Assembly: GCA_937894585.1 (NCBI GenBank)
Contig: CALBGO010000113.1
Location: 1-9,271, forward strand
Direction of reading: 5' to 3'
DNA from: an uncultured Eubacterium sp.
GTDB taxonomy: Bacteria; Bacillota; Clostridia; Peptostreptococcales; Anaerovoracaceae
DNA: 9,271 nucleotides
The position numbers and the translations under genes are program-made. Numbering within the stretch: the first letter of the stretch is position 1; every line of letters starts with the position of its first letter. Below, one piece after another: positions 1 to 6,214 of this stretch. Under the pieces are notes generated by a model. It did not search any database. It had not been told where the DNA came from and worked only from the letters and a program-made list of their open reading frames with translations.

Positions 1-43
1 ATAGAAGGCTATTGATCAGTTAATTAAATTTACAGACTTTTTT

Positions 44-340
44 TCACAGTCTCAATGACTGCTGATTGAATGATAGTGTATTGAATTGTGGATCTGGTGA
101 TGTGTCTGGCAGTATATCCAGTTTAACAACTTCCTGTTTCGCAGCCTTGTGAGTAGAAGTTCTTCCTGTTGGTTCGGGAATATTTGGATAGCCTTTCTTT
201 CGAAATCTTGCGATCCAATTGTAGAAGGTGCCGGGATTGATGCCTTTTTCCTGACACCACTGATAATCGGAAAGGCCGCTGCTGCGGCATTCCATAACAA
301 GTTCGAAACGTTCTTCTGGGGTGAGTGACCGTGTATTCAT
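44..340 (-). CDS. tnpA: IS66-type insertion sequence accessory protein TnpA, probably shortened at the C-terminus
   Basis: This 98-residue protein resembles the small TnpA (OrfA) of IS66-family elements, a helix-turn-helix DNA-binding accessory protein encoded ahead of TnpB and the TnpC transposase. The recognisable part is the N-terminal half: a PEERFELVMECRSSGLSD stretch at residues 8-25, then QWCQEKGINPGTFYNW at 27-42, which is the family's usual HTH region, followed by a basic segment. A GAGG ribosome binding site lies 6 nt before the ATG. After about residue 75 the sequence stops looking typical, and from memory family members usually run to about 110-130 residues, so the C-terminus may be lost. 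The 43 bases beyond the stop show no TnpB start, and all three minus frames close quickly. No terminal inverted repeat of the element could be identified. I read it as an IS66 remnant; an intact element continuing outside the window is less likely. Confidence 0.75.
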   Translation of the reverse strand: MNTRSLTPEERFELVMECRSSGLSDYQWCQEKGINPGTFYNWIARFRKKGYPNIPEPTGRTSTHKAAKQEVVKLDILPDTSPDPQFNTLSFNQQSLRL

Positions 341-361
341 CTTTGACCTCGCATTAACATA

Positions 362-413
362 GAGTAAAACGCTCGCATTCTATCATTGAAATGGAGTAAA
401 ATGCTTGCATTTC
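362..413. repeat. Two tandem operator-like dyads, 32 bp apart
   Basis: The sequences at 362-379 and 394-411 are near-identical direct repeats (consensus GAGTAAAAYGCTYGCATT, differing only at two C/T positions). On the minus strand each carries a dyad around AATGC-nn-GC(A/G)TT; the 394-413 copy contains the perfect palindrome AAATGC-AA-GCATTT. The 32-bp period is about three helical turns, so both sites face the same side of the DNA. They lie between the tnpA start and the RHS stop. They could be repressor operators controlling tnpA or binding sites in a mobile-element end; nothing in the sequence decides between these. Confidence 0.5.
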
Positions 414-458
414 CTGACTCTAATTATGACGGCTTCAAGGTCAAATCACAATCCACCC

Positions 459-2531
459 TCAGATTAGGCACTTACTCTTTTTATACGTTTTCCAAGCAAT
501 ATAACTTGTTCCTATTACCGCTGCTACTGTTACTAAAACGCCTGAAGATGAAACTAAAAGAATCGCACCTCTTTTTACTGCACCCTTTACTAAATATCGC
601 CCACTTTGATTCATAGCAAATGCAAGTTCAAATCTATGCCCGCTCGGATCTACATAATTCACCGGGTTATTCGCACAGTATGCATACAGATGCCATGTTG
701 CATAATCTTCTACATCCGGTCTTACGGTATCTTCTGTCAGGAATCTCCCGTCTTCCGGGTCATAATATCTCGCATTCAGATAGTAAAGTCCTGTGCTCTG
801 ATCCCAAATGCCGCCGGTATAGGCAATCTCGTTGTAGAAATCACTGTTTACTTTGGTTTCTCCAAAGTCAGTGTATTCGTATGCAGCTTTGCAGTTGCCG
901 CTTCCGTCTGTAACTGTAGTGGTGCTTGACCGCATATCCTTGTTGTAGAAGTATGCGCCGTCTTCTCTCTCAGAGGCTATGACATTGCCTGCATCGCCCA
1001 TGATGTTGAAAGACCGATTATCCTCACCGCCGTCTGTATAGACCACGCTGCCGCTCTGATAGCTGTAGTTTGTGGTAATACCGTTTTCGGTCTTGGATAT
1101 CCGCTGTCCTTCTCCGTTATAGGTGTTCTGCTGCTGTACTTTCGTCTGCCCCTTTTCTGTGAATACCGCTGTATCCAGTCTGTTATCCGCATCATAGGTA
1201 TACTGCTTGACAAGGTCTGCGCTGCTTTCTTCCGTCAGATTTCCGTTGGCATCGTAGCTGTAAGAGGTATCTCCGCCGGTTACCAGCTGATTCAGCAGGT
1301 TATATGTGTTGACTGTTGTCTGTCCGTTTTCGGTTTCTGTCAGGCAGTTTCCGGCATCGTCATAGGTATAAGCCTTTTGGGTTTTCGTTTCGCCTGTCCG
1401 ATCATCGATTACAGTTGTCTGCAAAAGTCTTCCCAGATTATCATAAGTATAATCCCATGTTTCATCAATTCTTCCTGTACCTTCTGCCGGATACAGGTTC
1501 ATCCTGGTTTCTTTGATAATCTGACTGTTGACATCGTACTGATAAGTATACTCTTCTACCGTTCCTTCTTTTTCGGAATCGGTTACGGTAATCGACACAG
1601 GCCGGTTCATTCTGTCGTACTCATAAGCCTTAACCGTACAGCCTGTACCGCCCAGGGCTTCTCTGTGATCCTTGATGGAAAGGATTTCCCCCTTTGCGCC
1701 GTAGGTGTATTCTCTGAGCACCTGATCCTCTGCTTTAATTGCAAGTAATCGGTTATATTCTCCATACTCATAGGTCAGCCCGCTGATGCCGCCAAAGGCT
1801 GACGGATAAGAAACTGCTGCCAGTCTGTCGTCATTATCATAAGTATAGGTGATTCTTCTTGCTGACAGGTCTGTTTCTGAAGGTGCAGTTCCGTTACAGT
1901 TTGCTTCTGCCTCGGAAATCATCCTTCCAAAGCCGTCATACTGCTTCTCTGTGTATCGGTAAAGGATTTTGCTGCCGTTTTCATATCGGAAGTCTTCCAT
2001 CACCGTAATATTTCCTTGCGGATCATAAGCAAACTCTGTCCCGAATTCCTGCACTCCGTTCTCATCGAAGTAATTCACAGCAGTCTGCCTGTCTGCACTG
2101 TCGTACTCGTAAGTTCTGTAATTGCCTGCAGAATCTGTCTGTTTCAGCACATTGCCGCTGTCGTCATGCTGATATTTCTTTTCAATTGCACGATCTCCGC
2201 CGATGGTGGATTCCAGCACGGTCTGTCCCTGTACATCAGTTACAGTCCTGCTCTTGCTGCCGCCTGCCATAGTAATAACCGCAGATGAAGTATTTTCTCC
2301 GGATACAGGCTCGGTATAGGAAACTGTCGTTGTGATTCTGCTTCCGGAAGCATCCTGTATTACAGAAGTCATTCTTCCTTCTGTATCATAGGTGTTCTCT
2401 GTCACAATGCCTTTCCCGTCAACCGACTTTACGGCTCTGTTCTGTCCATCGTATTCTGTCTGTGTAACCACGGTGTTTTCAGCTTTGCTGAATGTGCCTG
2501 TTTCTGCATCATATGCCGCATCAAGAAGCAC
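459..2531 (-). CDS. RHS/YD-repeat protein with RHS core and short membrane-spanning C-terminal tip, 5'-truncated
   Basis: The 690-residue reading frame is made of about 17 YD-type repeats (pattern YxYDxxGR/NL, from about residue 25 to 520) ending in a complete RHS-associated core at residues 573-632 (GGIWDQSTGLYYLNARYYDP ... DPSGH). RHS/YD proteins form a hollow shell holding a variable C-terminal domain, often a toxin in contact-dependent or polymorphic toxin systems. Here only 58 residues follow DPSGH, with one hydrophobic segment at about 656-680 and a basic end (KTYKKSK). The first codon available is GTG with no ribosome binding site, and the repeat-like reading frame runs only six further codons upstream to a TAA at 2550-2552. 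No signal peptide or N-terminal delivery domain is present. It is therefore probably the 3' part of a larger rhs/wapA-like gene, or an orphan rhs-CT module. Expression is doubtful. No immunity-like gene follows before the stop-to-tnpA gap. Confidence 0.85.
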   Translation of the reverse strand: MLLDAAYDAETGTFSKAENTVVTQTEYDGQNRAVKSVDGKGIVTENTYDTEGRMTSVIQDASGSRITTTVSYTEPVSGENTSSAVITMAGGSKSRTVTDVQGQTVLESTIGGDRAIEKKYQHDDSGNVLKQTDSAGNYRTYEYDSADRQTAVNYFDENGVQEFGTEFAYDPQGNITVMEDFRYENGSKILYRYTEKQYDGFGRMISEAEANCNGTAPSETDLSARRITYTYDNDDRLAAVSYPSAFGGISGLTYEYGEYNRLLAIKAEDQVLREYTYGAKGEILSIKDHREALGGTGCTVKAYEYDRMNRPVSITVTDSEKEGTVEEYTYQYDVNSQIIKETRMNLYPAEGTGRIDETWDYTYDNLGRLLQTTVIDDRTGETKTQKAYTYDDAGNCLTETENGQTTVNTYNLLNQLVTGGDTSYSYDANGNLTEESSADLVKQYTYDADNRLDTAVFTEKGQTKVQQQNTYNGEGQRISKTENGITTNYSYQSGSVVYTDGGEDNRSFNIMGDAGNVIASEREDGAYFYNKDMRSSTTTVTDGSGNCKAAYEYTDFGETKVNSDFYNEIAYTGGIWDQSTGLYYLNARYYDPEDGRFLTEDTVRPDVEDYATWHLYAYCANNPVNYVDPSGHRFELAFAMNQSGRYLVKGAVKRGAILLVSSSGVLVTVAAVIGTSYIAWKTYKKSKCLI

Positions 2532-2653
2532 ATGCGTCTGATTGCAAATTTATATGATGTCAGAGTTAAAGGTTTTCTCAAGAAGATTTTACTTTTTACC
2601 CAGATATCACTCATATTTTACTTAATAAAATACATCCAGTAAAGTTTAACGCT
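2532..2653 (-). other. Non-coding junction between the lipoprotein gene and the RHS fragment
   Basis: This gap contains the point where the RHS reading frame is lost: in that frame there are stops at 2550-2552 and again about 50 nt further upstream, and the intervening codons do not look like YD repeats. A 7-bp AT-only inverted repeat (TATTTTA 2614-2620, TAAAATA 2626-2632, loop CTTAA) lies 22 nt after the lipoprotein stop. It lacks GC pairs and a following T-run, so it is at best a weak terminator. No ribosome binding site is seen before the GTG at 2531. Confidence 0.4.
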
Positions 2654-3049
2654 TCAATTTTCCTCTTTTGGCTTAAATTTAATAGCTTTTATCTTCGCGA
2701 GTTCTTCTTCCATTTTAAAGTCTGTTTCTGCTGTAGGTGCCTCTGCATTATCATAAAGCAATACAAATCCATCTACGCAGGTGTCCGTCTCATTCGACCA
2801 AAACTCATATGATGGTGAATCCGGATCAAATTCATAAATGCTTACCCCACCATCTTTAAAATACTTTCCGGCCAAAGCGCCATACATCTGTTCTTCCTCA
2901 GAATAGATATCAATGTCTTCACCATCAAAATATCCGAGATATGCTGCAACGCCATCAATGCTCCGCTCAACCGATACTTCTTCATTTTCACACGAAACCA
3001 ACAAAGAAATAGCTGCTATAATCAAAATAAATAATACTTTTTTCTTCAT
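2654..3049 (-). CDS. Small acidic lipoprotein of unknown function
   Basis: The 131-residue product starts MKKK, followed by a hydrophobic stretch (residues 5-18) and the lipobox L17-V18-S19-C20, so it should be exported, lipidated at Cys20 and anchored to the outer face of the cytoplasmic membrane. The mature part is strongly acidic (many Asp/Glu, for example EDIDIYSEEEQ near residues 44-54) and aromatic, with one further cysteine at about 91, and ends with a lysine-rich segment. I do not recognise the family. There is no good ribosome binding site directly before this ATG; the strong AAGGAG site upstream serves an in-frame ATG 36 nt earlier that meets a stop after four codons. Its position in accessory DNA just upstream of an RHS fragment makes a role as an immunity protein or a surface-system partner conceivable, but the sequence gives no direct evidence for it. 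The start at 3049 is preferred because it gives a canonical signal peptide. Confidence 0.7.
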   Translation of the reverse strand: MKKKVLFILIIAAISLLVSCENEEVSVERSIDGVAAYLGYFDGEDIDIYSEEEQMYGALAGKYFKDGGVSIYEFDPDSPSYEFWSNETDTCVDGFVLLYDNAEAPTAETDFKMEEELAKIKAIKFKPKEEN

Positions 3050-3062
3050 TAATATTCTTGTA

Positions 3063-3098
3063 TGATGTATTTAGTCCAAATACATCAATACTCTCCTT
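3063..3098 (-). promoter_or_regulatory. Leader of the lipoprotein gene: strong RBS, 4-codon upstream ORF and 10-bp perfect inverted repeat
   Basis: Reading the minus strand, AAGGAG (3093-3098) is followed after 7 nt by ATG (3085-3083), then TAT TTG GAC and TAA (3073-3071). This tiny ORF (M-Y-L-D-stop) is in frame with the lipoprotein, whose ATG comes 36 nt after the first. The tiny ORF coincides with a perfect inverted repeat, TGATGTATTT (3063-3072) and AAATACATCA (3078-3087), separated by 5 bp. It may be an operator, an RNA hairpin affecting initiation, or the trace of a nonsense mutation in an originally longer N-terminus. The repeat itself is certain; its role is inferred. Confidence 0.5.
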
Positions 3099-3225
3099 TC
3101 TTCTCAACTTTGATATAATCGTTAGTAACACTGTGGACTTTTTATTTGCAGGCTCATTGCTGTATCTAACCAGATGCAGAATCATTTTACTTTTTTAAAT
3201 TACGCATTTTTTCTAACCAGGGAAT

Positions 3226-3254
3226 ATTATATATGATTTTATACAATTATCCAA
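3226..3254 (-). promoter_or_regulatory. Possible promoter for the lipoprotein gene
   Basis: On the minus strand TTGGAT (3249-3254), a 17-bp spacer and a perfect TATAAT (3226-3231) fit a sigma-A promoter with a weak -35. It lies about 180 nt before the lipoprotein ATG and just downstream of the rpmF hairpin, so it would begin a new transcription unit with a long leader. Confidence 0.4.
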
Positions 3255-3276
3255 GTATCTTTCCAAAACGCAAACA

Positions 3277-3315
3277 GGACTGCTCCGTAAACAGTAATAC
3301 TGTTCGGAGCAGTCC
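3277..3315 (-). terminator. Strong GC-rich hairpin after rpmF (intrinsic terminator, possibly bidirectional)
   Basis: Arms GGACTGCTCCG (3277-3287) and CGGAGCAGTCC (3305-3315) form a perfect 11-bp stem, with an inner AACAG/CTGTT stem around a short loop. It lies 22 nt after the rpmF stop, as expected for a terminator ending the core operon. On the minus strand the tail is TGTTTGCGTTTT, an interrupted U-run. On the plus strand the hairpin is followed by CGCTC and six T, so it may work in both directions and insulate the core genes from the accessory block. Confidence 0.8.
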
Positions 3316-3337
3316 CGCTCTTTTTTCGTAATCAATC

Positions 3338-3520
3338 TTAAGCTTCTGTAGCTACAACTTCTTTGCCATCGTAATAGTTGCAATTAGGGCATACTCTGTG
3401 CGGAAGTTTCGGCTCGTGACACTGCGGACAGATTGAAATTCCCGGCGCTGTTTTCTTCATGTTCGGGTTTCTTCTCTTGTCTCTTCTAGCTTTAGATGTT
3501 TTCCTCTTTGGAACTGCCAT
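3338..3520 (-). CDS. rpmF: 50S ribosomal protein L32
   Basis: This 60-residue protein begins MAVPKRKTSKARRDKRR, the basic N-terminal tail typical of bacterial L32, which binds 23S rRNA near domain VI of the large subunit. A zinc-ribbon follows with cysteines at 31, 34, 44 and 47 (CPQC ... CPNC), so this is the zinc-binding C+ form. Length matches the family. A consensus GGAGG ribosome binding site lies 8 nt before the ATG. The gene has its own near-consensus promoter directly after ackA and a strong hairpin right after its stop, so it may be transcribed alone. In many Bacillota a DUF177 (YceD-like) gene sits immediately before rpmF and plsX follows it. Neither is present here: only 93 bp separate it from ackA, and accessory DNA follows. 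Confidence 0.97.
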   Translation of the reverse strand: MAVPKRKTSKARRDKRRNPNMKKTAPGISICPQCHEPKLPHRVCPNCNYYDGKEVVATEA

Positions 3521-3544
3521 TGTCTACACCTCCTCGTCCTTGTG

Positions 3545-3611
3545 TTTATATTCAAAAATATATTTTTTTCGTCAACCTCTAAAGTATATACTTAAAACTT
3601 TGATATGTCAA
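3545..3611 (-). promoter_or_regulatory. Near-consensus promoter for rpmF, with a possible second promoter
   Basis: On the minus strand TTGACA (3606-3611), exactly 17 bp, then TATACT (3583-3588) is close to an ideal sigma-A promoter. It starts 3 bp beyond the ackA stop, leaving no room for a terminator between the genes. A second, weaker pair follows: TTGACG (3570-3575), 19 bp, TATAAA (3545-3550). Strong promoter use suits a ribosomal protein gene. Confidence 0.8.
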
Positions 3612-3613
3612 CA

Positions 3614-4819
3614 TTATTTTGCAAATTTATTTACAATGTTCACTGTATCTCTTGCGATCATCAGCTCTTCATTAGTAGGGATCAGCAGAAGCTTTACTTT
3701 GGAGTCTTCTGTAGACACCATAGTTTCTTTACCCTTTACCTTGTTCTTCATAATGTCAAGCTTAATACCCAGGTTACCAAGATCAGTGCAGATCAGTTCT
3801 CTCATATTCACATCGTTTTCACCTACGCCGGCTGTAAATACGATAGCATCTACGCCGTTCATTTCGGCAATGTATGCGCCGATGTAGAAACGAACCTTCT
3901 TTGCGAAAATCTTCAGCGCCAGTGCAGCTCTTTCGTTTCCTTCTGCTACTGCTTCCTCCAGATCTCTGAAGTCGCTGGAAACGCCGGAAATACCCAGTAC
4001 ACCGGATTTCTTGTTAAGAATTTCGTTGGTTGCGCCCTGCGGCAGATTCTCTTTCTGTCCGATATAAGTTACGATTGCAGGGTCGATATCTCCGCAGCGA
4101 GTACCCATAACCAGACCTTCAAGCGGTGTAAAGCCCATTGAAGTATCAATACATCTGCCGTGCTTGATTGCGGAAACAGACGCACCGTTACCCAGGTGAC
4201 AGGTGATGATTTTCAGATCATTGATGTTGACATTGAGCATATTTGCTGCTCTCTGTGCAACATATTTATGAGAAGTTCCGTGGAAACCGTATCTTCTGAT
4301 TCCGTACTTTTCATAAAATTCGTAAGGAATTGCATACAGATAAGATTCAGGCGGCATAGTCTGGTGGAAAGCTGTATCGAATACGCCTACCATCGGTGTG
4401 TTCGGCATCAGCTCCTGACAAGCCGCGATACCGTACAGGTTCGGTGTATTATGCAGCGGAGCTAGTTCCACACACTCTTCCAATGCTGCGATAACTTCGT
4501 CTGTAATTAAAACAGAATCAGCAAATTTTTCACCTGCATGTACAACTCTGTGACCCACTGCACCGATTTCTTCCATGGATTTTACCACGCCGTACTCAGG
4601 ATTCTGAACTGCATCCAGAACCTGCTTGATTGCATCTTTATGGTCTTTCATAGGGACTTCTTTTTTCACCTTGTCCATACCGGTTTTTTCATGTTTAATC
4701 ATTGAACCGTCCATGCCGATTCTCTCAACCAGACCCTTGGCCAGCAAAGTCTCTGTTGTCATGTCCAGTACCTGATATTTCAGTGAAGAACTTCCACAGT
4801 TAACTACTAAAACTTTCAT
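3614..4819 (-). CDS. ackA: Acetate kinase
   Basis: AckA interconverts acetate + ATP and acetyl phosphate + ADP in the cytoplasm; in fermenting anaerobes it mainly runs towards ATP formation from acetyl phosphate. The 401-residue protein has the normal family length and the ASKHA fold signatures: NCGSSSLKYQ at residues 7-16, GHRVVHAG at 89-96, HNTPN at 123-127, YGFHGTSHKYV at 177-187, CHLGNGAS at 207-214 and FTAGVGEN at 328-335. All residues known as catalytic or substrate-binding in the Methanosarcina enzyme are present at the same numbers: N7, R91, H123, D148, H180, R241 and E384. A GGAGG ribosome binding site lies 6 nt before the ATG. The usual partner pta is not adjacent; the upstream neighbour is tmcAL, another acetate-using enzyme. 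ackA has its own promoter at 4862-4890, and there is no terminator before the rpmF promoter, so readthrough into rpmF is possible. Confidence 0.98.
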   Translation of the reverse strand: MKVLVVNCGSSSLKYQVLDMTTETLLAKGLVERIGMDGSMIKHEKTGMDKVKKEVPMKDHKDAIKQVLDAVQNPEYGVVKSMEEIGAVGHRVVHAGEKFADSVLITDEVIAALEECVELAPLHNTPNLYGIAACQELMPNTPMVGVFDTAFHQTMPPESYLYAIPYEFYEKYGIRRYGFHGTSHKYVAQRAANMLNVNINDLKIITCHLGNGASVSAIKHGRCIDTSMGFTPLEGLVMGTRCGDIDPAIVTYIGQKENLPQGATNEILNKKSGVLGISGVSSDFRDLEEAVAEGNERAALALKIFAKKVRFYIGAYIAEMNGVDAIVFTAGVGENDVNMRELICTDLGNLGIKLDIMKNKVKGKETMVSTEDSKVKLLLIPTNEELMIARDTVNIVNKFAK

Positions 4820-4861
4820 TCCAATCCTCCGTATTTCTCATTTTCTATATCAACTTCAAAA

Positions 4862-4890
4862 ATTATACACCTAAAACTTCATAAAATCAA
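4862..4890 (-). promoter_or_regulatory. Promoter for ackA
   Basis: On the minus strand TTGATT (4885-4890), a 17-bp spacer and a perfect TATAAT (4862-4867) lie about 43 nt before the ackA ATG. A 10-bp palindrome, TCGGTACCGA (4905-4914), lies 15 bp upstream of the -35 and could be a regulator site, though a palindrome this short may be chance. The remaining tmcAL-ackA gap shows no convincing terminator. Confidence 0.75.
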
Positions 4891-4997
4891 GGCATATCGA
4901 CGATTCGGTACCGATTCCCAATGCTGATTCTCAAAAGTCCCAAGCCTGCACACTGTCCCGTTCAATAAATCGGAAGAGGCAGAAAGCATGATATTCT

Positions 4998-6113
4998 TTA
5001 AATTTCAATATAAGGTTTCATAATATAATCGGAGTAATCATACAAATCATTATCAGTTATAATATTATACATATCGGAAGCGAGAATATCTTTTTCCAAG
5101 GTGGCGGCAACTTCGGGAAAATCTTTTGCTTCTTTATTGATATTCGTTAAAATCGGAAGTGTCGCGCATGATTTTTTCTTAACTTCTTTAAGAAATTTCG
5201 CGCCTACATCATCGAGAGCCAAAATTCTGATATACTTTGTACTCTCCCTCATAGTTTTTTCGTCTATATCCAGAAGAATATGAGTCAGCAGCCTGGAAAT
5301 TCTGCTGTATGTATAAACTTTGGACTTGATTCTTTCTATCAGCTGCTCTGTGGAGGATACATAACGAATTTCATTTTTCAGTTTATTGCCGAGACCCTCT
5401 CCGGCAGAAAAAATCGTTTCCAGCCGCTTGCTGTCAGTCTGCAGAATCTTTGCCCCCACCAACTCCCAGTAAGCCCTGTCGATTCTCTGAAACTTTTCGG
5501 GATTTTCCTCTCTCATTTCCTCTCGTATCATAGTAGCGGATTCATGATAACCGTATCCTCTGCGTTTCAATGTGTATGGCTTCAAGGTTCTGATATTCTT
5601 CAGATATTCCACAGCCAAAATGTTATTAGGACTTTTAATCAGGTTCTCGTTGAAATCCGCATCCAGCTCAATTACAGCAGTCTGGCGCGCCTTTGGATAA
5701 GAGCAGCCCTGTTTAGTCAGTTCTCCGATTCTTTTATGCAGCACAGTATCATTGACGCAAAGAAATTCCGCTGTTTTCCGAAGCTCTTCAAGATTTCCGC
5801 TTTCACTGCCGAAAGCAATCGTGTCGATACAGCCAAATCCCTCTAAAATAGAGACGCCGGCCTCTGCAAAGTATTCCGCGCTGTTGCAGGCAAAAACCGC
5901 CGGCATTTCAACCACCAGATTTATACCGCTTTTCACGGCGTTCTGCGCCCTTGTCCACTTATCTGACACAGCAGGCGTTCCCCGCTGCACAAAATTCCCG
6001 CTCATAACCGCAATACAGACATCTGATTCCGTATCCTTCATAGCCTTTTCCACCAAATATTTGTGTCCCTGATGAAAAGGATTAAGCTCCGCAATGATTC
6101 CCAAACTTTTCAT
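4998..6113 (-). CDS. tmcAL: tRNA(Met) cytidine acetate ligase (TmcAL / YlbM family)
   Basis: TmcAL makes N4-acetylcytidine at the wobble position (C34) of elongator tRNA-Met from acetate and ATP through an acetyl-AMP intermediate, which helps accurate AUG reading. The 371-residue protein carries the family's nucleotidyltransferase HIGH-like motif in GIIAELNPFHQGH (residues 5-17), SGNFVQRG (38-45), FGSESG (101-106) and SPNNILAVEYLK (161-172), followed by a basic KRRGYGYH stretch likely involved in tRNA binding. It is somewhat shorter than the Bacillus protein (about 415 residues) but the conserved parts are complete and the C-terminus ends normally. The ribosome binding site is weak (GGTAGGAT just before ATG). 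The upstream gap holds the 37-bp repeat pair, one copy of which offers an extended -10 element. Direct use of acetate fits its place beside ackA. Confidence 0.95.
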   Translation of the reverse strand: MKSLGIIAELNPFHQGHKYLVEKAMKDTESDVCIAVMSGNFVQRGTPAVSDKWTRAQNAVKSGINLVVEMPAVFACNSAEYFAEAGVSILEGFGCIDTIAFGSESGNLEELRKTAEFLCVNDTVLHKRIGELTKQGCSYPKARQTAVIELDADFNENLIKSPNNILAVEYLKNIRTLKPYTLKRRGYGYHESATMIREEMREENPEKFQRIDRAYWELVGAKILQTDSKRLETIFSAGEGLGNKLKNEIRYVSSTEQLIERIKSKVYTYSRISRLLTHILLDIDEKTMRESTKYIRILALDDVGAKFLKEVKKKSCATLPILTNINKEAKDFPEVAATLEKDILASDMYNIITDNDLYDYSDYIMKPYIEI

Positions 6114-6177
6114 ATCCTACCCTGTACTTTCATTCTTTTGCTTTATTTTATAAAACCTGTTCTGCAGGCAAACCTAT

Positions 6178-6214
6178 CGGCAACGCCGGTATAATCTCAG
6201 GAATCATTATACCA
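6178..6214. repeat. 37-bp direct repeat, copy 1
   Basis: This copy is identical over 37 bp to 6270-6306. It begins CGGCAACGCCGG and contains the inverted repeat GGTATAAT (6188-6195) / ATTATACC (6206-6213) around a 10-nt loop. It lies in the tmcAL upstream region, with 55 bp between copies. Confidence 0.95.

Noticed and set aside
2429..2614. Minus-strand frame overlapping the RHS 5' end, considered as the missing RHS N-terminus after a frameshift
   Set aside because: Its translation shows no YD-repeat or signal-peptide features, so a single frameshift does not restore the RHS protein.
2988..3185. 65-codon minus-strand frame overlapping the lipoprotein start
   Set aside because: It lacks a ribosome binding site, shows no domain features and overlaps the better supported lipoprotein signal peptide in another frame.
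2542..3630. 12-bp identity TTGCAAATTTAT at 2542-2553 and 3619-3630 (end of ackA), considered as a recombination scar
   Set aside because: An AT-rich 12-mer match within 9 kb is expected by chance and its flanks do not match.
3605..4141. Plus-strand open frame opposite ackA (178 codons)
   Set aside because: It is a shadow of the highly conserved ackA coding strand and its composition is not protein-like.
5280..5846. Plus-strand open frame opposite tmcAL (188 codons)
   Set aside because: It is antisense to a confidently identified gene, its product resembles no protein family, and it has no ribosome binding site or promoter.
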